Positions 38,320-48,974 of a DNA stretch of 64,000 bases are shown here, one piece after another; position 1 is the first letter of the stretch, and each line of letters begins with the position of its first letter. A program made the position numbers and the translations under genes. This stretch comes from Limanda limanda. Taxonomy: Eukaryota; Chordata; Actinopteri; Pleuronectiformes; Pleuronectidae. The DNA is taken from the NCBI RefSeq assembly GCF_963576545.1, contig NC_083646.1:16283961-16347960 (forward strand), written 5' to 3'. Under the pieces are notes generated by a model that was given only the letters and a program-made list of their open reading frames with translations, was not told the DNA's origin and ran no database searches.

Positions 38320-41300
38320 TCATTTCCGCGGTCCAATGATGCCACCCGGCTGCCAGCCTCCGTACTTCATGCTGGTGTTTGGTTGCCGTCTCAGCAAGGT
38401 GTCACCCCCGTCTATGTCTTTGGGTTTATCATACCGCGTAGTTATGTGGAAATCTTTTCTGGCCTTTTTCCCAGAGTGTAACAGCAATTTCTCTCCGTGA
38501 TACCTGAAAAATGAGAAATTTACAACATCATAAAGGAAGCAATGCATTACAACATTCCAAAACATGCTAACTCAACTTTTTTGTATCTCCACTCACCCAA
38601 AGCCCCTTTTGCAGGTGGGACGTTGGCCCTCACTTTCCAGGGCTTCAGAGATTCCCGTCTGACTGTCCCCCAAGCCTTCACCATCCTTCCAGCCTTGCTT
38701 CTCCATGAAACGACGGCCAAAGCCCTAACCAAGGGAAATATAGTAATTAAATATCTTATAGAGACAGTAGATGAATTTCTGGACCGGATTATAGGCAGTG
38801 GCCACCGGACTTACCTTTGTGAACCTCTCAAACTTGCCGATGGGCTGACTGGATCCAGAACCATCTTCAAGACCGTCCCTCAGCCTATTTTCGTACCGCA
38901 TCCGGACATAGTCACGGGAATCCATGTCACCTCCTTCTGTAAGAGGAAGAGCAGGGCTAAAGAAAATCTGACTCTGCAACAATAACAGTGTTTGGTTCCT
39001 TTCTTGATCAAGGTGATAGGAGGTGTAGAGCAAACATGACATACCTTGATCATAGTAAACACTCATGTCGACATCCCAGTCGTCTGTTGTTTGTTCGTCA
39101 AAATCTAAAAAGACAAAGTGACATACATGGTAAACAAAAAACTACACTTCATTTAATGTAGTGAAGATAAATACATCATATAATGGTTCATTTGAGTCTG
39201 TTTATCTGTTCATGTCTAACATGTGATTAGTGTATTTTTGCGCACCTCCTTCTTCTTCCTGCCAATACTGAGCGTCGGTGTAGAACACCAGGCCCGATCC
39301 GCCCTTTTCCCACTTCAACTCGATCTCCTCCTCAAACAGCCTCTCTTTGCATCGCTCCTGGCTCGTGACATCTTCATGTAAAGCCTCATGTCGTTCCCAC
39401 TCCTCACAGCGGTCATCATCCTGCAACAAATAAACGGCAAACCTCAGTGAAGGGGATGATGATGAGGATGATGACAACTCAGCCGGCCCTATAATATATC
39501 TCTGCATATACAATAATGATTTGATGGATATAAAATTATACCCACATCATCTGCATTAGACTGTGTATCCTCTGTCTCCTCCTCCTTTTCTTCCTCTTCC
39601 TCCTCCTCCTTTTCTTCCTCTTCATCCTCCTCCTCCTCCAGCTCATCAGTCTCTGTTGTTTCTGTGTCAGCCTCGGGTCTCAAGCGTCGAGCAGCAAAAG
39701 TGCCCGGTCCTGATATTAGATGTCCAGCAGCTGTGAATATGGTCTCCTCTGTGGCCGGGAGCGTGCGGGTGTTGTGATACTGGAAAGGTACGTTGCCATA
39801 ACGGCGATTGGAGCTGGTCTTGGGGAAAACAAGGCCCAGCTTCTTGATGAGGCGTGGAGGGAGTCGGCAGGACTGGATGAGTTGGAGGAACACTTTCACC
39901 GGTGTGCCCACGTTCCCGTTCTGCATCAGAGAGGGTGGGTTCAGCTCGGACAAGCTTTTGAGGTCCGCCTCTGTAAAGCGCTCCGTTAGTGAAACACGGT
40001 GCCGCTGCTCGTACTTTGTTTTGTAGGGTAACGGCTCATCATCTGAAAGAAGTTAGAAAAAAAACAAAAAAATATGATATGGTGATTATTACTTCATAAA
40101 TACCAAGGCACTTTCAAGGTAATAACTTGAGCTCTTGTAGTTCGCAATAGGCTTGATTCATTATTGATCAAGGTGTCACAAAAACAGAAATCAAAAATAA
40201 TAGTCCAAATTATCCCGGCTTGTTGGGATCTTTCTGTTGGGCATTTACATGGCCCCTCCCCCCCGGTATCTGTGTGGGTTCTCTCCCAGAACTCGGGCTT
40301 CCTCTCACTGTCCAAAGACTGTGCAAGGCTGATGGGTTAAGATCAAAGTTGTGAATGTGAGCGTAATTGTTTTTTTTTGTTTGTTTTATGTTGGTCCTGT
40401 GATACGCTGATGATCTGTACAGGGTGCACCCCCCCCCCCCCCCCCGGTCTCACCCAATGGTGGCTCCAGCTAAGCCCCAGCGACCCTCAAAGAATAACTG
40501 GTGTAGATAATTGATGAAAAGTCCAAACTGTGTTTCCAGGAGTACAATAATGATCGTGTTTGTACGATAATTACGCCCTCTGTACGATCAACCAGTAATT
40601 TCATCATTTAGTAGTTAACATTTTCTGTATAATAAAATATAGATAGATCTACCTCTGCATTACATGCTTGTAATGATTTTTACACATCACTTTTTATGTG
40701 ACGTCTTTCCAGCCAATAATGATCGGCGCACTGGCGAAGGATGTTGTAGACAAGGGCAGCAACTCGGATGAGGATAGCTAAACAATTTGTCAGCAATCAA
40801 TTGAATGTATATTATATATATATATATATGTGTGTATTGTTATTATGTTCTTAGATATGACTCATGTACAACAAGTTCTCACCAAAACACAATTATCTTA
40901 AGCCTCTGGTAAGCTACAACTAACACTGCCTCACTGTTGGTGGGAATGGACTGATCTACCTGTACACTTGTTCCTTCACATCCCATAATCACATCAGGGT
41001 TTACTGCAGGCTACAAGGTGTGATTACACTGTTCGATTCCTCCAGGTTGATTAAAGCTCCGGAGTCACAGAACAAGTGTGTAAAATCAACAGAAGAAGAT
41101 CTTTGGCAAAACGATGAGTCATTTCTTCTTGTTCGTGTTGAGGGTCGAACACAGTCGAGTTTTAAACAATCACACATTCCACCCACCTGTGTCGTGCGTC
41201 ACTTTGACTCTCTGGTAAGCTACAACTAACACTGCCTCACTGTTGGTGGGAATGGACTGATCTACCTGTACACTTGTTCCTTCACATCCCATAATCACAT

Positions 41301-41889
41301 CAGGGTTTACTGCAGGCTACAAGGTGTGATTACACTGTTCGATTCCTCCAGGTTGATTAAAACTCCGGAGTCACAGAACAAGTGTGTAAAATCAACAGAA
41401 GAAGATCTTTGGCAAAACGATGAGTCATTTCTTCTTGTTCGTGTTGAGGGTCGAACACAGTCGAGTTTTAAACAATCACACATTCCACCCACCTGTGTCG
41501 TGCGTCACTTTGACTCTCTTGATAACACAGCGCCTGGACAGCCACGTCCCCTTCGAGTTGATCCAGTGATTCCCGGCGTACATCTTCACGAACCGCTCGG
41601 CGTCTTTGCCCTGAACCGAGACGACGCAGCAGCACGACCCCGCCGCCTGCTTCTTCTTCTTCTCCGGGTTGTTTTCACCGAGCTGCTCGGTCTGTGTGGA
41701 GCCGGAGCCGGAGCTTCCATCCTCGGGGTTTTCTCTCAGCACCACCGGCCGATGTCGGTAGTGGAAACACTGGAAACCACCGCTTTCTATGAACTGGCAG
41801 AAATAGTTTCTCAGGTCCGACGAGTGAAAAGCTACAGGGATATTACTGACCGCGAAGTACACAGCAGCTGCTCTCTCACAGTCCGCCAT
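38320..41889 (-). CDS. gpatch3: G-patch domain-containing protein 3
   Basis: Putative nucleic-acid-binding or helicase-cofactor protein with a G-patch; reported in human as a regulator of antiviral signalling (family knowledge, not visible here). Coding exons (minus): 41493-41889, 39546-40042, 39246-39420, 39045-39104, 38815-38936, 38597-38724, 38320-38503, joining in frame to 520 aa (human 525). Seen: N-terminal CFHYRHRP and RRCVIKRVKV; LSELNPPSLMQNGNVGTP; RRYGNVPFQY; a long acidic Glu-rich run (about residues 240-290); EEWERHEALHEDVT; EIELKWEKGGSGLVFYTDAQ; DDWDVDMSVYYD; and the G-patch GFGRRFMEKQGWKDGEGLG ... CKRGFGYHGEK near the C-terminus. Intron 1 contains a tandem copy of the exon 1 end (see 40905-41516). 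Confidence 0.94.
40205..40520 (+). repeat. Teleost interspersed repeat in gpatch3 intron 1
   Basis: Phrases gtgtgggttctctccc, cggcttcctctcactgtcc, aaagactgtgcaaggctga, tgaatgtgagcgtaattg and gctccagctaagccccagcgac are the hallmark of an abundant fish repeat. An inverted copy is at 50576-50865. A C17 homopolymer at 40429-40445 interrupts it. Confidence 0.7.
40905..41516. repeat. gpatch3: 306-bp tandem duplication at gpatch3 exon 1/intron 1
   Basis: The block at about 40905-41210 is repeated at 41211-41516 with a period of 306 bp. I noticed one mismatch (g/a in ggttgattaaagctcc versus aaactcc). The right-hand copy contains the last about 24 bp of gpatch3 exon 1 and its GT donor. The left-hand copy therefore places a duplicate of that donor in intron 1. 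Confidence 0.92.
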
Positions 41890-41937
41890 GATTGTTTATC
41901 ATCGGGACGGAATACGTCATCTGTGCGACTACAGAAC

Positions 41938-41945
41938 TGACGTCA
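41938..41945. promoter_or_regulatory. gpatch3: CRE palindrome in gpatch3 promoter
   Basis: A perfect TGACGTCA lies about 50 bp upstream of the start codon, with a second TACGTCAT at about 41913-41920. It is a binding site for CREB/ATF proteins, close enough to be a core-promoter element or to lie in the 5' UTR. Confidence 0.5.
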
Positions 41946-41969
41946 CATCCGCTTCCTGATACTATATAT

Positions 41970-42027
41970 TATGTTATGTTATGTTATGTTATGTTATGTT
42001 ATGTTATGTTATGTTATGTTATGTTAT
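41970..42027. repeat. (ATGTT)n pentanucleotide microsatellite
   Basis: About 11 perfect copies of ATGTT, roughly 80 bp upstream of the gpatch3 start codon. Confidence 0.9.
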
Positions 42028-43512
42028 ATAAATTAATTAATTAATTTTTCTTAAGTTTTCAACACATGTGTTACCTTTTTCATTATTTTATTCTATATTT
42101 CCACCTTTGGTTTGTGTTTTTTTTTTCATATTCATTATCTTTATGGCACCTGTATAGCTCTATGTATGTATACGCTTCCATTCTTCATGGTTGTTTATTT
42201 CTGTGTAATTCTCATACATTTCACATCAAAATGAATAAACACAGAGGAGTTCCTAATGAAAGACACACAGATAGATCTTTAAAGATACTATATGGTTAGA
42301 TTCTCTTTGTTCTGTCTTTATCTCTCACAACAATATGTCATATCAAGTGTGAAACTATATATACCCCGAACAAACAATAATGGAGATCATCTCTGAAGTT
42401 TTTTACTATATCTATGTGCACCATTGTTTCTTTGTTCTTTGATTAAATTATGGCAATCCAACCCAAACTAAAACTCCCCTGATTTCCAAGACATATGCTT
42501 GCAGAGATCACCAGCACTGTAAGAGGGATGAGATCTTTAGCTCGTAAAGTGACTCATATGCCAACATAGTCTCTCTCATACACAGGCCACATCCACAGTG
42601 TCAGACCCACACTCAGCTCTCTGACAACACATATGTAAAAGAAAACATTGTACAAATGAGACAAAATGGGTTGTTCCTATAAGTTGTTGGACAATTTCCC
42701 AAAACTGAAAATAGACAGATAACACTTGATAGATCAATGACAGTGGGATATCCTGCAGCTTTGATCACAGTCAAAGTTAAATGGAGAAACAAAACTGCAA
42801 GACTAAAATGCGATAAAAACACACACAATTTTATTTTTCATTATTGAAATCCTTTACATAATTTCTTTCAGAGACACAACCATGACATATTCAGTCAGAG
42901 TTCATTGAACCAGCAGCAGCAAGGTCTTTAGCCTTCACCTCAGCATTTATCATAGTGTTTTGATAGTAATAGGCTGTAAAACTAGAGTCGGGTGTCTGGA
43001 CCCTGACATCACCTTACAAACCATATTAAACACTTACTGTGCATTAGTGACAGCCGCTCTGTCATGTGTGGAAAATGAAAGAAATTGTGATGAAAGCATC
43101 TTGACTTTACAGATTTAATTAGTTGAATGTTATTTTTTATATTTATTATCAAATTAGACCAGTGCTTGTAAAGTACTGAAAGATTAAAACTTCATATATA
43201 ATCTATTCAGAGCTCTTCTGTATACTTGAATAGTTGAAAGACAGCAGAAATGTAAGAACATTTTATTTAAAAACATTTTAAAATGTCTAGACTTACTGTA
43301 TCTTATCACTTCCAAGTTACATGGGAACATTTCCAGCACAAGTCAGTAATTACTCTGGAAGAGATGAGATCTTTTCACAAATCTACCAAAAGTCAGTGTT
43401 GTGACTCATTGCTTTGAAGCTTTTGGCCTTAATAAATTAAGATACTGCCTCACAATTGAACTGTATGGTTTGTTATGGTTGAATTATTTGTAGTACCAAT
43501 ACAATAACACTT
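42028..43512. other. Intergenic between gpatch3 and Tc1 insertion
   Basis: AT-rich with no recognisable gene or repeat family. Confidence 0.4.
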
Positions 43513-43912
43513 CATACATACATACATACATACATACATACATACATACATACATACATACATACATACATACATACATACATACATACATACATACATA
43601 CATACATACATACATACATACATACATACATACATACATACATACATACATACATACATACATACATACATACATACATACATACATACATACATACATA
43701 CATACATACATACATACATACATACATTCATACATACATACATACATACATACATACATACATACATACATACATACATACATACATACATACATACATA
43801 CATACATACATACATACATACATACATACATACATACATACATACATACATACATACATACATACATACATACATACATACATACATACATACATACATA
43901 CATACATACATA
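43513..43912. repeat. (CATA)n microsatellite, left part
   Basis: About 400 bp of tetranucleotide CATA with one visible variant (cattcat near 43727). Long open frames reading MYVC repeats are artefacts. The same array resumes at 45509 after the Tc1 element. Confidence 0.95.
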
Positions 43913-45508
43913 CAGGACTGTCTCAGAAAATTAGAATATTGTGATAAAGTTCTTTATTTTCTGTAATGCAATTAAAAAAACAAAAATGTCATGCATTCTG
44001 GATTCATTACAAATCAACTGAAATATTGCAAGCCTTTTATTCTTTTAATATTGCTGATTATGGCTTACAGCTTAAGAAAACTCAAATATCCTATCTCTAA
44101 ATATTAGAATATCATGAAAAAGTATACTAGTAGGGTATTCAACTAATCACTTGAATCGTCTAATTAACTCGAAACACCTGCAAGGGTTTCCTGAGCCTTG
44201 AAAAACACTCAGCTTGGTTCAGTAAACTAAATCACAAGTATGGGGAAGACTGCTGATCTGACTGCTGTCCAGAGGACCATCATTGACACCCTCCATCAGG
44301 AGGGTAAGACACAAAAAGAAATTTCTCAAAGAGCAAGCTGTTCACAGAGTGCAGTTTCAAAGCACATCCACAAAAAGTCTGTTGGAAGGGGGAAATGTGG
44401 CAGGAAACGCTGCACAACCAAGAGAGATGACCGCAGCCTTAACCGCATTGTGAAGAAGAATTTGGGGGAGCTTCAAAGACAGTGGACTGAAGCTGGAGTC
44501 CAGGTATCAAAAGCCACTGTTCACAGACGTGTCCGGGAAATGGGCTACAATAGCCGTATTCCCATGGTCAAGCCACTTCTGAACTCAAGACAACGGAAGA
44601 AGCGTCTGACTTGGGCTATGGAAAAGAAGCACTGGGCAGTTGCAGAGTGGTCCAAAGTCCTCTTTTCAGACCAAAGCAAGTGTTGTATTTCATTTGGAAG
44701 TCAAGGCGCCAGAGTCTGGAGAAAGGCTGGAGAGGAGCAAAATCCAAGTTGCTTGAAATCCAGTGTGAAGTTCCCACAGTCAGTGATGGTTTGGGGAGCC
44801 ATGTCAGCTGCTGGTGTTGGTCCACTGTGTTTCATCAAGTCCAGAGTAAATGCAGCTGTGTACCAAGAGATTTTAGAGCACTACATGCTTCCGTCTGCTG
44901 AAAAGCTCTATGGAGATGAGGATTTCATTTTCCAGCATGATCTGGCACCTGCCCACAGTGCCAAAACCACAAGTAACTGGTGTACTGACCATGGCATTAC
45001 TGTCCTCGATTGGCCTGCCAATTCCCCTGACCTGAACCCCATAGAGAATTTGTGGGGTATTATGAAGAAGAAGCTGAAAGACACCAGACCCAACAATGCA
45101 AATGAGCTAAAGGCCGCTGTTGATGCATCCTGGGCATCCATAAACCCTAAGCAATGCCACAGGCTGATTGCCTCCATGCCCCGCCGCATTGATGCAGTAA
45201 TCCGTGCAAAAGGATTCCCAACCAAGTACTGAGTGCATTAATGGACATTTTCAAATGTTTGATTTTGTTTTGCTGTTATAAATCTTTTTTTTACTTGGTC
45301 TGAGGAAATATTCTAATTTTTTGAGATAGGATTTTTTAGTTTTCTTAAGCTGTAAGCCATAATCAGCAATATTAAAAGAATAAAAGGCTTGCAATATTTC
45401 AGTTGATTTGTAATGAATCCAGAATGCATGACATTTTTGTTTTTTTTAATTGCATTACAGAAAATAAAGAACTTTATCACAATATTCTAATTTTCTGAGA
45501 CAGTCCTG
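43913..45508 (+). mobile_element. Complete Tc1-like transposon
   Basis: A 1596-bp element bounded by TA on both sides. Terminal inverted repeats of about 200 bp begin CAGGACTGTCTCAG at both ends. By eye they are nearly identical apart from a few changes and one A-run length difference. Inner parts of each TIR repeat the outer motif (attagaatat), giving an IR/DR layout like other fish Tc1 elements. It encodes an uninterrupted transposase (44240-45232). It lies inside a CATA microsatellite. Confidence 0.95.
44240..45232 (+). CDS. Tc1-like transposase (DD34E), intact
   Basis: DNA transposase that cuts and pastes its element at TA sites. It is a single 330-aa frame from ATG at 44240 to TGA, the normal length for the family, with no frameshift or stop. 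Seen: N-terminal helix-turn-helix region (KTQKEISQRASCSQSAVSKH), a basic stretch (GKCGRKRCT), then the DDE catalytic domain with D144 (LFSDQSK), D234 (FQHDLAPAH) and E269 (LNPIENLW). There are 34 residues between the second D and the E, as in Tc1 elements. The absence of disabling changes and the near-identical TIRs suggest a young insertion. Whether it is active cannot be told from sequence alone. Confidence 0.96.
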   Translation: MGKTADLTAVQRTIIDTLHQEGKTQKEISQRASCSQSAVSKHIHKKSVGRGKCGRKRCTTKRDDRSLNRIVKKNLGELQRQWTEAGVQVSKATVHRRVREMGYNSRIPMVKPLLNSRQRKKRLTWAMEKKHWAVAEWSKVLFSDQSKCCISFGSQGARVWRKAGEEQNPSCLKSSVKFPQSVMVWGAMSAAGVGPLCFIKSRVNAAVYQEILEHYMLPSAEKLYGDEDFIFQHDLAPAHSAKTTSNWCTDHGITVLDWPANSPDLNPIENLWGIMKKKLKDTRPNNANELKAAVDASWASINPKQCHRLIASMPRRIDAVIRAKGFPTKY

Positions 45509-45643
45509 TACATACATACATACATACATACATACATACATACATACATACATACATACATACATACATACATACATACATACATACATACATACATACA
45601 TACATACATACATACATACATACATACATACATACATACATAC
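45509..45643. repeat. (CATA)n microsatellite, right part
   Basis: About 135 bp of CATA repeat continuing the array that was split by the Tc1 insertion. Confidence 0.95.
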
Positions 45644-46239
45644 CTTGCATTTTGGAAAATAAAAGTTATTTTACAAAATCATTATTTCTGTTTTAACAAA
45701 AAACAATCTTAATTTCTCAAATACCTCAGTGTCTCTAAACACAAAGCAGAAAAAAATCTGCCAAACTAAAAATTTGTGATAGTAAAATATTAGGCGACAT
45801 CTAACTTAAGTATAACAAAATAACACTAAAAGTAACCAAGCAATGATTCCACCTGGTTGTACAGTACATGATAGATCTGGGTACATAGGTTTTAGTTATA
45901 ACCCCGAGTATATGTGTTCAGGGTTCATCTCAGTTGTGCTTCGAGAGGTACTTTAGGGACAAAGTAAAGAAAAAAGTCCTGAAAACCTGACAGAGAAAAT
46001 GATTTTAATTCGGTTGTTTAGAAATGTGAGCTCAACATTCTGGGTCTGTTTACTACATAGGAGTTTTCTGTTATTGTCCTCATAAGTTTCACTTTATATA
46101 ACTTTACATATAACTTTTATAGTGAAGAGGTACATATAAACATTTGATATGACTTCCAACAGTTTGTACTCCTCTGTAATTTAATGATTTTTTTTCCTGC
46201 CCCCTCGAGGATTGAAATGAACCTGCGGTAATAACTGTC
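45644..46239. other. Intergenic upstream of nr0b2
   Basis: AT-rich with no gene recognised. Confidence 0.4.
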
Positions 46240-46245
46240 ACCTTT

Positions 46246-46258
46246 GGGTCAATGACCC
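46246..46258. promoter_or_regulatory. nr0b2: IR-1 nuclear-receptor element (FXR type), distal nr0b2
   Basis: GGGTCA-A-TGACCC is a perfect inverted repeat with a 1-bp spacer, the FXR/RXR consensus. AGGTCAGGGTCAAG at 46291-46304 (tandem half-sites) and two tgaacct half-sites (about 46218 and 46268) lie within 90 bp. The site is about 2.7 kb upstream of nr0b2, a known FXR target in mammals. Function is inferred. Confidence 0.5.
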
Positions 46259-47165
46259 AGTGAAAAATGAACCTGGGCTGTATTAGCATGAGGTCAGGGT
46301 CAAGTGTCATGTTCCAGACATGGTGTCCATCACGCACACAAGTTAAACGGTCACACCGAGATTTCAATGACCTGGGGAAACAAAAAACCATACAGGGGAA
46401 AACCAAAGTCAATATTTGGTGGGAAAGCTGACAAGAAAAGCAAAGCACAGGGGATGTGAGGGATGTGTTGACGCAGTTCTCTTCCAAATTATCCAGTGAT
46501 TGTCCAAAACATATATTTCACACAGCATTAACTTTGCTATACTATTACAGCAAAATAACTAAAGATATTTTTTTACAGTTTATATGTGTTTGAATAATGA
46601 TAACAGCAGGTGCCTGCCATTACATCACATTTCATCAGAGCCGGACCTCTTTTAATTCCTTGAGCTAAGAAAAAACAACAGTTGCTCCACTTCTGGAATG
46701 AAGGCCATTTTATTTTTACTGTCTTGGTGGAGATAAGCGTCTGTCCTCCGTGTCCGTCTCTGCCTGCTCCTAACCTCTATAAACACACACCTTATCACAA
46801 GCATTTACAACTGTCAGCCCGCTTCATGATGTCCGAGGGCGGCCGAGTGCATTATAGGTCACTTCACAGAAAGGTACCACATTCTCAAAGAGAAAAATAA
46901 ATGCATTGTTTTATTCAAGCCTGTTGTCCACATTTGATTGAGCTCCTGTTATTATGAATGTGTCACATCTCCCATGAATAATCAATCCGGTGGTATCATG
47001 GTCAGATCACCCCAGGAGGGAACATGAGGCTGGGAGACATATCCTGGAGTAACCTGCGAAAGAATGAGTAAATGGAACGACGGAGTAAAACAAACATTCG
47101 GTGACTGGCGCTGCCAGTTTTGTCTGGCATGTAATCTCTTTATTGCAGTCATTCACCGCAGGGAC

Positions 47166-47174
47166 TGACCTTGA
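47166..47174 (-). promoter_or_regulatory. nr0b2: NR5A (LRH-1/SF-1) consensus site
   Basis: TGACCTTGA (minus strand TCAAGGTCA) is a perfect NR5A monomer site about 1.8 kb upstream of nr0b2. LRH-1 activates NR0B2 in mammals. Assignment is by position only. Confidence 0.35.
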
Positions 47175-47674
47175 CTCCACTGCTCTGTGGTTCACATCTT
47201 CCTCTGCAGCTTCTTGGCTTGAGCAGCATTAAAACTAAAGAGCATGATGTGGTATAAATAGTCACCTGTCACTATACAATGTGATAAATGTCTTAGTAGG
47301 TTCCTAGAGTTAAATGTACACATTAAAAGGAGTGTGTAGTGGAAGGAGTGCTGTTTGTTTATTTGTGACAACAATGAAGTCATCAGCTTATCAGTCTTAA
47401 ACCTCAGTGCCAGGCACAGACGAGATCATAAATTAGGATAAACTCGTTTAAATGACTGGAGCAGGACATTGCACCACCTGTTACGGACGCCATAAACTGA
47501 AATCCCCTGGATTCTCTGGTTTCAGATTCTGGCCTCATGAGTCGTGACCAAAGTAAAAAAAAGTGAAACAAATCTGGACTCCACATCACTGTAACCTGAT
47601 GCATATAAAGTTCAGTTTTTTTTAACAATGCAGCAATTGTATTACAACTTATTACTGAAATGTGGGGTCCAGCA

Positions 47675-47935
47675 GTTCTATCAAGCTGCACCAAATTTCA
47701 CACACTCATAGATATCAGTTTCCTGCATTTTCTCATCAAGATGAATGAATTCGTTTTTGGCAATTTGGGAAAACGTCCAAAAAGCCCTTTCTTGTGATGG
47801 TAAAGAAAGAGAAAAATTATCCCAGGATCTTCCTTTTTATCCAGAAAATGTCATTTGTTCTGTCCATACCGAGGTCCCACCCTTCCACCAAGCTTCATGG
47901 AAATCCGTTCAGCAGAAAATAAACCAACCAACAGT
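47675..47935. repeat. Dispersed teleost repeat copy upstream of nr0b2
   Basis: Shares caagctgcaccaaatttcac, gataaagaaagagaaaaat-like and cccttccaccaagcttcatgg with the copy in gpn2 intron 2. Confidence 0.6.
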
Positions 47936-48557
47936 TAAACAGACAGGGATGGAAACAAATGGAAAAAAATATAAAAACCCACAAGCACCCGTAAAATGGA
48001 ACATGAACTACAGCAGAGACACAGGTCACAATAATGTATGTAGGCATGGAGCTGCTTTCACAATCTATCCCGAGATATGTATTTTTACAAACTTCTCAAA
48101 ATCTGATTTTACAGTCTTTCCATCAAGCTTACAGCACTCTCACTGAACAGTGGTAAAAACTACCACCGCAAACCTATGGAAAACACAACTTACTCATCTG
48201 AGGAAAAAAATTAAGTTTTATAGAAAATCACAACTCTTTACACGAATCTAACCTGACAGATGATTGGCAGCAGAATCTCCTCTCTCATTTGATCCTATTG
48301 TCCATTAATGTATTTTTGAAACATTTTTAATGTACAGTCAATGTAGCTGTGTATACGACATGAAAAAAACCAAACTTTAACCTGAGTTGTAGCAACACCT
48401 GATAATTGATTTTCATTTACTTCATGAATGACAAAAACATATAAATGAAAAGAGGTTGTGTTGAGCACTTTCACAACAATCTTCAGCCACAATTATCTTT
48501 TTCATGACTCCCAGTGCTGCTGTGGGATTACAGTAAGAGAAAGAGGAGTTAACTGAC

Positions 48558-48570
48558 AGGTCAATGCCCT
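48558..48570. promoter_or_regulatory. nr0b2: Proximal IR-1-like element of nr0b2
   Basis: AGGTCA-A-TGCCCT has a perfect left half-site and one mismatch in the right. It lies about 315 bp upstream of the TATA box, close to where I recall the mammalian SHP FXR element being (about -290). It is preceded by GTTAACTG, similar to an HNF1 half-site. Confidence 0.45.
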
Positions 48571-48842
48571 GCTCTCCGCTCTGGCCTCTTTCCAGCTCTC
48601 CAGGTGTGAGCTGGCAGAGTGCAGGGACACAGCGAGGGGCTGATTACCTCTGCAGTCCTTGGTGACTTGGTACTGCCTGGGTTAATGACACCGGTAACAA
48701 GATAAGGCCCAGCCCTATTGATATCCAGGCGTTACTCCACCAGGTCCCCTTCATTGAGAAAAGCTTATCGGTTTCCCAGGGTTATTCCATCAGTCACCTG
48801 GCAGAGAACACGGTTGTTTTTCACTGAGGCTATATTGACAAG

Positions 48843-48881
48843 TCAAGGTCCACGGAGCAGGGTGGGTTGGTCGTATAAATA
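48843..48881 (+). promoter_or_regulatory. nr0b2: nr0b2 core promoter: NR5A-like site and TATA box
   Basis: TATAAATA at 48874-48881 lies 94 bp upstream of the start codon. TCAAGGTCC at 48843-48851 matches the NR5A site (YCAAGGYCA) except for the last base. This arrangement resembles the LRH-1-driven SHP promoter. Confidence 0.6.
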
Positions 48882-48974
48882 CACGGACGAGTGGAGGCAG
48901 CGGCAGCAGAAGTCGCCGGCTCATCCTCTGAGAGGACGCACCTTTAACTGAGCAGTATCTCCACGAGCTGTACA

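Noticed and set aside
41001..41492. Duplicated 61-aa frames (MGGMCDCLKLDC...)
   Set aside because: They duplicate because of the 306-bp tandem repeat. They run across the splice donor and have no homology.
43450..43911. Open frames of MYVC repeats
   Set aside because: They are read through the CATA microsatellite and have no gene context.
43513..43912. CRISPR-like array
   Set aside because: It is a simple tetranucleotide repeat without spacers, in a eukaryotic genome.
46104..46487. 127-aa minus-strand frame over the nr0b2 distal element
   Set aside because: No similarity or exon context. The same DNA is better explained as regulatory half-sites.
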